Origin: Zygnema cylindricum
Lineage: Eukaryota > Streptophyta > Zygnematophyceae > Zygnematales > Zygnemataceae
NCBI GenBank assembly: GCA_037447655.1
Contig: JBBHKE010001378.1
Location: 898,170-947,072, forward strand
Length of the DNA stretch: 48,903 bases
Reading direction: 5' to 3'
This document shows positions 9,749-17,770 of this stretch, piece by piece; position 1 is the first letter of the stretch; every line of letters begins with the position of its first letter. A program made the position numbers and the translations under genes. Under the pieces are notes generated by a model that saw nothing but the letters and a program-made list of their open reading frames with translations, had not been told where the DNA came from and ran no database searches.

Positions 9749-10061
9749 GTACGGTAGGACTGAAGGTACGGTCCAATTTGTAGTTGCAAGAATTCCGGGT
9801 AATGTAAGTCGTACGATCGACGAAAAATAATCGAATCCATCGTCGGCGAAAATAGTGGAAGATATATAGTGTACGGTAAGTTTATTTGTACCAACGTAAA
9901 TTCGGAAATGAGTCGTCAACGGAAAATTCGGGAAAAATAAATAAGTACGGTCGACTTGAAACGGCACGATTCAGTGTCGCTGGAAATCCCGTAAAGTATA
10001 AGTCGTACGGTACAAGTCGTTGCGGGAATGTCGGGAACTATATGTAGTACTGTACAACTCG
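9749..10061 (-). promoter_or_regulatory. GTAC-motif cluster in GypC LTR
   Basis: Eleven GTAC tetranucleotides in about 313 bp, many as CGTAC or GTACGG, where chance would give one or two. The same cluster is in the right LTR (40480-40790). GTAC is the core recognised by plant SBP-box factors and of green-algal copper-response elements. Function is inferred. Confidence 0.5.
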
Positions 10062-10173
10062 TACGGTCGTGCGAAACCCAAATAGCACCCAAATATAAAT
10101 TAGTGTGGCGGCTGCCCGTCCTAACACCTAAAAATAAACAATTAAAATGGCCGACGAGATGTGGCATGACAAC

Positions 10174-10361
10174 TGTCGCGCATGTGTCAAATAACGTGAA
10201 GATGCATGCAATGTCATCAGCTGTGCTCCACTTAAACCCAAATGATGAAAATATATTGTGAATGAAATAAGACATGGAAGAGAAAAATGAATAAATATAA
10301 CAACAGGCAAGGTAGAAAAAGAAAGGTCAACGACTTAGCTGGTTCTGGTTAGATCGGTTTA
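10174..10361 (-). repeat. block R2, copy of R1 internal to the LTR
   Basis: Lies between the PHD region and the LTR body. Read on the minus strand it ends GCGCGACA, then GT, then the LTR start TGTCATG, which looks like one LTR end abutting another LTR start. Confidence 0.8.
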
Positions 10362-10389
10362 TTCCCACCCTCAACTCTTTAGCCGGCAG

Positions 10390-10645
10390 AGGAGCACGCC
10401 AACACAACCAGAAGCTAGCGACATCCGTGGCAAAACCAGTGACCATCCGGAACCGCCAATAATGGTGGCACCAGAAACTCCATGTGAAACCCCTGATTGC
10501 AATGATCACAAAGAAAGATGGTAGTTTCCCGTCCGATTGATGACAAAAGGTACATGTTGTCGCCTCCGTAATCAACATCCGCATAGGATCCATATTCTGC
10601 GACAAATCTGGTAAATAACATGGAGCACAATTCTTGGAGTGCTCC
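10390..10645 (-). pseudogene. GypC C-terminal PHD-like zinc finger
   Basis: Minus strand reads N-C-A-P-C-Y-L-P, then C-T-F-C-H-Q-S-D-G-K, a one-base frame shift, then L-C-D-H-C-N-Q-G-F-H, L-V-P-P-L, V-P-D-G-H-W-F-C-H-G-C. This is the Cys4-His-Cys3 spacing of a PHD finger, with one expected Cys after the His replaced by Phe. PHD fingers bind histone H3 tails. Here it follows the integrase, where chromoviruses carry a chromodomain, so a role in choosing integration chromatin is likely (inference). The frameshift and lost Cys make this copy inactive. Confidence 0.75.
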
Positions 10646-11790
10646 CGAAATGTTTGCGTGTCCGCTCTTTGTTATCCCAACATTCCGTTCCGATCCCCTT
10701 CGATGATCTGTAAGATGTGTGCAAAAACATCAGTGTCCAAAGTGTCGAAAGATTGCCTACGAAGATAAACATAGTCTTCCACCCGATAGGGCTTCTGTTG
10801 GGACCTGTAACTGCCGCTTCGAGTGGTGGCAAACCTACTTCGAGTGGTGGCAAACCAAAGTGTGTCCCAATGCTAGGCAATCTGCAAGATATAAAAAGTC
10901 ATAGGCATTTCACAAGCAAAATGCAAAGCACGACGCGTAAGTTCTTCCAAAAAAATGGTGTCAGATATCAGCAAAAGTGGAAAGCTTGTAGCTTTCTGAA
11001 TATTACGACCGAGCAACGGTTGCCGCCAAAATAAAACATAATACGGGCTGATATTAGCGAGACTAGCTTGAATTGACATACGATATCCCTTGGTAATGTT
11101 GCCGAGGGACTCGTCCTAAACCGAAATGTGTTTTTCTAAGCAATGCTTACGCAATGCGCGCTTAAATGTCTGGACTACCCGTTCAGCCAAGCCATCGGCC
11201 TGAGGGTGATCACGACTAGTACGACGATGATCGATGAGAGCCTCATCAAGCATCTCTTGAAATTCTCTCTGAAAGTCCTTACCTAGATCCGTAAGGACCT
11301 CGACTGTGGCACAGTATCTCATAAGAACATGTTCCTTAAAGGCGGCGGTAGTCAACTTTGTTGTCTTGTGAGGCAAAGCTACGACTTCTACCCACTTACT
11401 GAAATTCTATCTGTATTGTTTTCCTCTACGTGAAATGGAAAAAGGTCCGGCCAGATCGACCGACCATCGATAGAATATACCCTTAATGGGTAGAGGTTAG
11501 AGCGTAGTCTGTCGATTACAGAAAGTAGTTCGTAGACAGTCGCAGGTGGCACACTTTGTGTAGAATAGCAATCACATCAGCTTGCATTCCTGACCACCAA
11601 TACCGTGCTTGAACTAGACTTAGCGTCCCCTTGGTACCGTAGTGACCAAGCTCAGTGTGAATCTGCTCAATAAGAGAAAGACGCTCGGTAGGCCGTGGAA
11701 CCTGCCTATGGCTTCCATCGACCAACAACCGAACTAAAGATCCTCCGAGCCAAAGGTAACTTTTGGCCCTCTTTTTCACTCTGTCTTCTT
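10646..11790 (-). pseudogene. GypC integrase
   Basis: From the 5' side: zinc-binding N-terminus (H-T-E-L-G-H-Y-G-T-K-G-T-L, V-C-H-L near 11530-11690; the C of the final pair is changed), then after a broken stretch the core L-T-D-L-G-K-D-F, H-P-Q-A-D-G-L-A-E-R-V-V-Q-T-F-K-R-A (11116-11376) and a C-terminal region M-S-I-Q-A-S-L, S-P-Y-Y-V-L-F, T-R-R-A (10873-11079). The core D and E motifs can be recognised. Several stops and frameshifts separate the pieces. It is continuous with RNase H upstream and the PHD-like finger downstream. Confidence 0.8.
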
Positions 11791-12490
11791 TATCAGAGGT
11801 AGTGCCAGACGTGAAGGTCTAAGAGGATAGGAAAAGAATGAGAGGCCCATCACGCCAAAGATCTGTGGCGGGATGGGGGTTTGGAATAGAGGCCAGGTAG
11901 TGAGCAAGAGAAGAACCCATTGACATGACGGGAACATCGTCGTAATCGAAATACTGTCAAACTCTGTTATCTGTCAATCGGGGCAAAGGATTTTGGGAAA
12001 TTTCGTCTGCGTTTAGATTAAGCAGACTGGGTCGGGGAATTATTTCAAGGTCATATTCTTGTAAGATTAAAGCCCATCAGCTAGCTTCCCGGAAAGCTTA
12101 TCATTCATCATCAGCCAATGTAAGGGTTGATGGTCAGTTAAGAGTGTGAAAGGTTTTCCGTACAAATAATGGGGGAAGTGAACCACTCCCCAAACCGCGG
12201 CTAGACACTCCCTCTCGTAGCTGCTATAATTTGATTCAGCCCGTTTATTGCTTCTATTTGCATAAGGAACTACGTATTCCTCTCCGCTCAACTCTCTCTG
12301 TGTCAAGATGGCAGCGATTCCGCGTTTCCCAAAATCTGTTTGGAGACAAAATGGGAGTTTGTGATTGGGAGGATGGAGAATTGGAGCATTCGATAAGATG
12401 GTTTTTAATTTTTAAAATGCAGAAATCTTATCGGGGCCCCATACAAAGGCCACTTCCTTCTTGAGAAGGTCGTTTAAAAGAGATGCAATT
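11780..12490 (-). pseudogene. GypC RNase H and tether
   Basis: 12067-12306 encodes Y-S-S-Y-E-R-E-C-L-A-A-V-W, L-Y-G-K-P-F-T-L-L-T-D-H-Q-P-L-H-W, the gypsy RNase H active-site blocks (E and D residues visible). Downstream (12060 to 11800) the frame gives I-P-R-P-S-L-L-N-L-N-A-D-E-I-S, the usual tether before integrase. The start of RNase H, with its first Asp, lies in poorly preserved sequence at 12310-12490. Confidence 0.78.
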
Positions 12491-12499
12491 GTAATGAAA

Positions 12500-13030
12500 T
12501 TAGGTACAAAACCTGCGACAATAATTCGCAAGCCCAAGAAATGCTCGCAGACTTGTGAGTTCCGTGGGAGCCAGCAATTTAGTGATTGCCTCTACCTTTG
12601 CATCGAGAGGAGTGATCCCCTCAGCGGAGATGAAATGGCCGAGGTAACGCACTCCTTCGGATCCAAAGGTGCATTTTGCGGGATGACACTTTAGTCCAAC
12701 CTTTTTTAATTCAGTCAATACCCATTCGATGTGAGCCGCGAGCTCTTAGATAGTAGCGGAGGCAATGATGAGGTCATTGATGTAACACCTAGCAAACTTG
12801 CAATCTTCTAGGACTGAGTCCATGACTTTTTGAAACACAGTGGGAGCATTTTTCAGTCCGAATGGCATTACGACCCATTCCCATCGGCCGTCGCTACCCC
12901 AAAATGCAGTTTTATGTCGGTCTTTTTCCTCTATCTCAATTTGATTGAATCCATGACGGAGGTTAAGGATACTAAAATACTTTGCTCCGCCTACGTGATC
13001 AAATATTTCTTCGGCAAGAGGCATGGGAGG
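12500..13030 (-). pseudogene. GypC reverse transcriptase
   Basis: 12746-13024: F-S-I-L-N-L-R-H-G-F-N-Q-I, K-T-A-F, M-P-F-G-L-K-N-A-P-T-V-F-Q, then C-Y-I-N-D-L where gypsy RT has Y-(I/V)-D-D. 12500-12718: L-K-C-H-P-A-K-C, Y-L-G-H-F-I-S, R-A-F-L-G-L-A-N-Y. The first catalytic Asp is Asn, and the Asp at the start of the preceding block is also Asn, so the enzyme would be inactive even without the frame breaks. Confidence 0.85.
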
Positions 13031-13625
13031 ACTATCTTAAATTGTTGTAGCATTTAGTTAACGATAGTCACCACACATTCGAGTTCACTAAAAATTACCC
13101 TCGGAATCCTTTTTCCGAAACATGACATTGGGAGCTGCAAATGTGGATTCTGACCGATAGATTAGGCCAACTTCCTCTAGATTAGCACATCGTTTGTCTA
13201 CCATTTCCCATTCAGTTTCAGACAAACGATGTTTCGGTTTAAATTACAGGCGGTCATCTTCGAGATCTATCGACATCTTATATGCGGTGTGACAACCCAA
13301 ATCGTTCATAGAAAAGGCAAAGGCATTGACATTTTGTAAAACAACGTCATTCAGCAACTTTTGTTCGGCCTTTGTTAGATTGGTGCCGAATTTCCATTTA
13401 GGGGCATCGGGATTTTCGGTTGTCATAACTTCCATGGCTTGTGCAAAGGTTAACTACTCATCTGCGATAAGCGTTTGACCTGACTCGTAAGCTACCGGTG
13501 TCTTTTTAAGGCAACTAACCGAATGCTTCCAACTCCGTGTTGGAAAAGCAGCACTCCAATGAGAAGTGGGTGGAATATGCATGGGAATTGTAGATTTGAC
13601 AGCGTTTATGCGAGAATAAACTAGG
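13031..13625 (-). pseudogene. GypC pre-RT region
   Basis: 13244-13435 encodes L-T-K-A-E-Q-K-L-L-N-D-V-V, N-V-N-A-F-A-F-S-M-N-D-L-G, H-T-A-Y-K-M-S-I-D, the conserved lead-in to gypsy RT (a stretch usually ending in the H..I/L..D motif). Upstream frames continue to the solo LTR insertion at 13630. No separate function is assigned. Confidence 0.65.
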
Positions 13626-13819
13626 ACAATGTTGAAATAAAAGGTATTTTCTAGGTTAATTAAAAGATTTAAATAAGAGCAGGAAAAAGCAGAGGCAGCC
13701 TGCTTCTAGCTTCTCTCTCTAGCCCCCAAACTTGTCGCACTCACTAAAGGCTGAAGAGGAAGCTAGAGCCATGGCTGCCTATGCTCCTTCTAGAGTCAAA
13801 AGGCAGATCCTTGGTAAAC

Positions 13820-13917
13820 TTACCAAAAGGATTGACGGACCCAGGATTTGATCCTGGTACCTACCATCCGTCAAAGTAGCATTTAGTCTTATCTTGTAGT
13901 CTAAGACCAGTGCTGAA
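13820..13917 (-). other. tRNA-like Pol III-type unit in solo LTR (antisense)
   Basis: Minus strand: stem-loop GTCTTA..TAAGAC in the D-arm position, perfect T-arm CCAGG-ATCAAAT-CCTGG (13841-13857) with B-box-like GGATCAAATCC, 8-bp stem TTGACGGA/TCCGTCAA, and TTTT just downstream (13825-13828). Antisense to the LTR. It is close kin of the unit at 3719-3816. Confidence 0.6.
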
Positions 13918-14389
13918 GTATATAGGGTAAGATAGCTACTTAAAGATGAAGAAAAAGAGAAGTTCGATTTACTGACAAACGGACCACAATCACACAAACA
14001 CAGTTAAAAATAGAATTACACCGGAAATGTACTACTTGTATTTTTAACGGCTATAAATTAAGGTCGACATTAATTTGACGACGAAGAAAGAAGCCGGCAT
14101 CGCGGAATGGCCGATTTGGCGGTTTTCGGTCACAACCACAATGGGTGACACGTGGCAGCATGACATTGGATGACGGCATCTCCGGGACATATTATGGCAA
14201 ACCCAGATATGGTAGGCGTCGTCTTTCTGGCCATATCGTACAATGGCAGTACAAAAAGTACTTCGGACCAAGTACCTTTCTGTACTGTACACTCAATTGA
14301 TTAGTTCTGTACATCAGTAGGAGAGGGTTTAGAGAGGGGTTTACGACTTAGAAAATTAGAGATAGCCGCCTCTCTCTCAGAGAGCTTTT

Positions 14390-14399
14390 GTATAAAAGG
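14390..14399 (+). promoter_or_regulatory. TATA box of solo LTR
   Basis: TATAAAAGGG, the best TATA match in the C1 LTRs, follows the GTAC cluster and the 'gccgcctctctctcag' block shared by all C1 LTRs. Confidence 0.6.
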
Positions 14400-14624
14400 G
14401 TCATCTTTGACCATTGATAATTAACTGCTCAGGGGAGCAAATTCAAAGATTCTTTTTGTGGCAGACTCAAAGTCAGCCGTTCCAAGGGGTGCGGTCTGGT
14501 CAGTCTGCATTCTGTCTGGGTGTCAGCAATATTTAGACAAAGCTTAAAGAACTGAGGTTATCCTAGAGGCTTCTAGCAAATTGCCTACTCTAAGTACCTA
14601 TGGAGGTCTCAGAGTTGCAGACAT

Positions 14625-15480
14625 ATGGCTAAGGTAAAAGAAATCGTAGATAGAGATCTTTGGGACTGGTTACTTGGAAAAGGAAAGAGCAAAAAATGAA
14701 ATGTGGTCCCTTGGAGAGTGAGACGGAAAGATTTTCTTAGTGATGCATCCCCCTCCCTAGCTGGTTGCGATGGATGTGCTTGAGAGTGGCGACGAGTTGC
14801 AAACCCAAGACCTAAAACAAACGACAAAGACTGAGGATCCATGACACGACCAAATAATGTGCATCTTTGACGTTCTGTAAGACCAGGAGCGGCTGTAGTG
14901 CCAGGAATGAAATGCATGAGGTGTTCTCATTCCGTAGAGGTAGGCTCTTTGAGCTCACCGGTATGAGTATTTCGGAGCATGCCAGGACCATCATTAAAGA
15001 ATGCATGTGAATATGGGTAAGAAACTAAGATAGGAAGCACCTTGAGAGGTTGACCCATAACATTGACACTGAAATTAGGGGGACAATCCTTTTGAATGTA
15101 AGGCTGCACCTTATGGAAAGGAAGAAGGGCAGCCTGAATGTTTGTAGGAGGAGGACGAACTAACAAGTTGGCCTCACAAAGTATACCAATATCGACCAGG
15201 TGAGTCCATTTGGAGCGAACCCGGTGTGCTAGTGAGCCATGGCGATCCGCGTCAATAATAAGAGATGGACCAATTAATTGTTTCATCCGTTGATAATCAG
15301 CCAAAACCGTAGGTCTTGGATCATTATAGGTTGCGACATTTTCCAAGATAGACCCCATAGGATGATCTAGAGTTTGTAGAAAATGCAGAATGCGAACCAA
15401 TTCAAAAGAATAACTTGGTGCGGGGATCGGCTAATCCGGGACCTTTCCTGGCCGGAGACATTCCCTGGCACTCCCTGTTG
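14625..15480 (-). pseudogene. GypC polyprotein segment of unknown function
   Basis: 14927-15400 is a 157-codon frame that continues upstream without a Met; 14609-14917 gives a second frame. No domain is recognised. Conserved-looking features are few (R-P-P-P, a Tyr/Pro-rich stretch P-Y-S-H-A-F-F-N-D-G-P-G). By position, between protease and RT, it belongs to the GypC polyprotein. It could be a family-specific linker or a separate captured segment. Confidence 0.5.
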
Positions 15481-15503
15481 TCTTTTTGGAAAGCTTTCAA
15501 CCT

Positions 15504-15690
15504 CAGAGCAGCGCAGCTGCTTTACAGACAAAGCAGCGCAGCTGCTATACAGACAGAGCAGCGCATCTGCTATACAACAGAGCAGCGCATCTGCTATACA
15601 GCAGAGCAGCTGCTATACAGCAGAGCAGCTGCTATACAGAAGAGCAACGCAGCAGCAGAGCAGCGCAGCAGCGAAGCTGCAACACAGACA
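15504..15690. repeat. CAG-rich minisatellite
   Basis: About seven imperfect units of the type AGAGCAGCGCAGCTGCTATAC, 18-24 bp each, between 15504 and 15690. All three plus-strand frames stay open across it, which explains several spurious plus-strand ORFs. Confidence 0.85.
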
Positions 15691-15875
15691 AGACAAGGCA
15701 ACCACGATTATATTTGATATGGTCCGTACGGACAACGCAACGTCTGATATTCTTAATGTGATTCTGTACAGGATAGAGCAACTGCGATAGATACGATTCT
15801 AGTCAACTTAGTGGGAACAAAATCACCAATCCATTTGGATGAGGTTTCAATTGGACCGAATTCGAATTAATGGGA
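15691..15875 (-). pseudogene. GypC fragment beside TRG-D
   Basis: With one TSD copy retained, the frame ending at 20434 (D-S-S-R-F-L) continues in frame from 15875 for about 20 codons before a stop near 15810. This marks the exact TRG-D insertion site. No domain recognised. Confidence 0.6.
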
Positions 15876-15880
15876 AGAAA
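15876..15880. repeat. TRG-D TSD, left (AGAAA)
   Basis: AGAAA precedes the LTR at 15881 and is repeated at 20434-20438. Confidence 0.9.
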
Positions 15881-16820
15881 TGTTGTCCATAGCCTATTTC
15901 AGCCATGGACTACACTCGGAAGCCCCACAGACTACCTCAAAAACAGCTGTGTTTCAGACGACACAGATTACTCCACAATAAACAAAATGATCTCAAGCTG
16001 CACCAATATGCAGTATATCATATACACTGTAAACTCTCAAAGTTACAGCCAAATCCACCAAGGCATCTAGAAGATATAAGCTCCAGAGTTTCCCAAATGT
16101 AGCTGACAGCTTCACAAACTAGCCACTTAGACTGATCACAGAATCTTACAGAGATACTGGAATACAATGAAACTTCTCACACATATAGATTCTATATCAT
16201 AGAATAACTCCACAAAGTTTCACATGAAAGCACCAATCAGAGTGATCACACCAACAGGTCAAAGATGCAGAAAACAGTCTGCCATAGCTTTGATTAACTT
16301 GACTGTGATGCATAAAATAATCTAAGTCCTGCAAGTTATACTCAGAGTACGGAGTCATACCAGCTGTACTGTATCTACTCTAATAACCTAACTAGTCAAA
16401 AAGACAAACCTCTGTTGTACAGAATATTTACACCGTACTCTTCATATGTCAGAAACTAAGCTACCACTAAGCAACCACTAAGCTTAATCATCACTACTTG
16501 AAATCTATCCTATTCATATTATCCGTAGTTGCGCTGGCTGCGCTTTCCGTACGGATCATGAAAATAGCCGCAACTGCGTTGACTTAACTGCGTCGCAGCT
16601 GCTCCGTACCGGCGGCGCCTATTTCAACATTCCGTTTATTTTACATCGGATCGCTTCGCGATCCGCCGTCCATTCGTCATTGCTTGTTCACACCACTCAA
16701 TGAATCTTTTACGTAACTTTAATTATCAATCCCTTCGCTCCCCCAATCCGTGAATCTATTCAAACCTCCATATTAAATCCAATTAGCAGTTAAGCACGAA
16801 ACTGACTTTTCAAAACAACA
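15881..16820 (-). repeat. TRG-D 3' LTR
   Basis: 940 bp, same length as the partner. Contains several GTAC motifs, the palindrome-like GGATCGCTTCGCGATCC (near 16648) and alternating GC-rich and AT-rich blocks. Confidence 0.95.
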
Positions 16821-16827
16821 CTCCCCC
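16821..16827 (-). other. TRG-D polypurine tract
   Basis: Minus strand GGGGGAG immediately before the LTR start TGTTGTTTTG, the same arrangement as in CopE and CopA. Confidence 0.8.
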
Positions 16828-16857
16828 GAAAATTTAGTTTCGTGCACCCAGAAAAAT

Positions 16858-17040
16858 ATGCAGCGTGTACTGCTATGCTGCTACGCTGCGCTAGTTTGAC
16901 ATCGCAGCCAGTATGAATACAAAATGCAGCGTGTACTGCTATGCTGCTACGCTGCGCTAGTTTGACATCGCAGCGCAGTATGAATACAAAGCGCAGCATG
17001 TACTGCTATGCTGCTATGCTGCGCTAGTTTGACATCGCAT
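16858..17040. repeat. three tandem 66-67-bp units in TRG-D 3' region
   Basis: Units start near 16860, 16926 and 16993, each containing GTACTGCTATGCTGCTA, CTGCGCTAGTTTGACATCGC and TATGAATACAAA. They lie about 30 bp from the purine tract. Confidence 0.9.
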
Positions 17041-17770
17041 TCCTAACTGCTGTTTTTTTTTTTTTCGCCTTTAACTTCCTCCTCATAGCCTCATCTACTG
17101 AGACTAAAGCTGTCAAATTCTGCACTCCCCTAAAGCTTTAGACTCATTAGGCCAAGCTGCACGCAAATGTTTCCAAATAAAAATTAGTTAAATATTCAAA
17201 ATTCTTTATCAACCTTCACCGTTCATCATACAATAAATTTAGCAAAAATAACACATCACCAGTGCTTTGCCGACGTCGCCATTGCGTTTGCTGCCCTCTG
17301 CTAATTCCCAGTCGCTTGCTGCCTTCTTGCAAAAAGTGTCCTGTAATAGCTCCCCTTACGCCGTAAATGTATAACCCCTGAATATTTAGGTGCCTGAAGA
17401 TTTAGTTGCCTTCACTTGAAAAAAAATTATCAGCGTGTAAGTGTCATACGTCACCACTCATTTCGCTGCGCCGCTATGCTGCGTCGTTGTTCGCGACGCG
17501 AACCTCTTCTGATGATTCTCCATTGCTTTTTATTGCGGTCTGCCATGTCTCCCGAATTTTTCCTTCCTGAACAAGCCATTGCTTCCGCCACCTCTTTCGT
17601 CTTCATAATAAAATCTTTTCGTTTCTTATTAACTAACTCAACAAGAAAGAACACCAAATCGAAGATCCTACCAAAAATAGAATGTCAAACGAAGTTGACT
17701 GTATAAGACATGTTTATAATATAAGTTTTTCCAAAATTAAGATTTCTCTAACTTCACGTTCTCCAGAAAA
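17041..17770 (-). other. TRG-D 3' untranslated region
   Basis: About 730 bp between the long frame and the tandem repeats, with a T13-type run near 17053. Short frames occur on both strands with no recognisable domain. No pol remnant is visible. Confidence 0.5.

Larger units (their letters stand above)
8577..10171 (-). repeat. GypC 3' LTR (chimeric)
   Basis: 8768-10171 matches 39495-40899 at roughly 97-98% by eye. 8577-8767 has no such match in the right LTR, and instead is a near-copy of 10174-10361. Minus-strand ends are TGTCATGCC (10171) and GCACGACA (8577). The block 9749-10061 holds 11 GTAC motifs. Confidence 0.75.
13630..14619 (+). repeat. solo C1 copia LTR inserted in GypC
   Basis: 990 bp, TGTTGAAATAAAAGG to CAGAGTTGCA, with flanks GACAA (13625-13629) and GACAT (14620-14624), a 4/5 TSD. 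Landmarks: AGCCATGGCTGCC (13768-13780), antisense tRNA-like unit, TTTGGCGGTTTT (near 14113), ACACGTGGCA (near 14149), GTAC cluster 14250-14310, TATAAAAGGG (14390-14399). It has no internal region, so it most likely arose by LTR-LTR recombination. Confidence 0.82.

Noticed and set aside
15383-15790. Plus-strand frames with Q-S-S-A-S-A-I repeats
   Set aside because: Products of the CAG minisatellite, open in all three frames.
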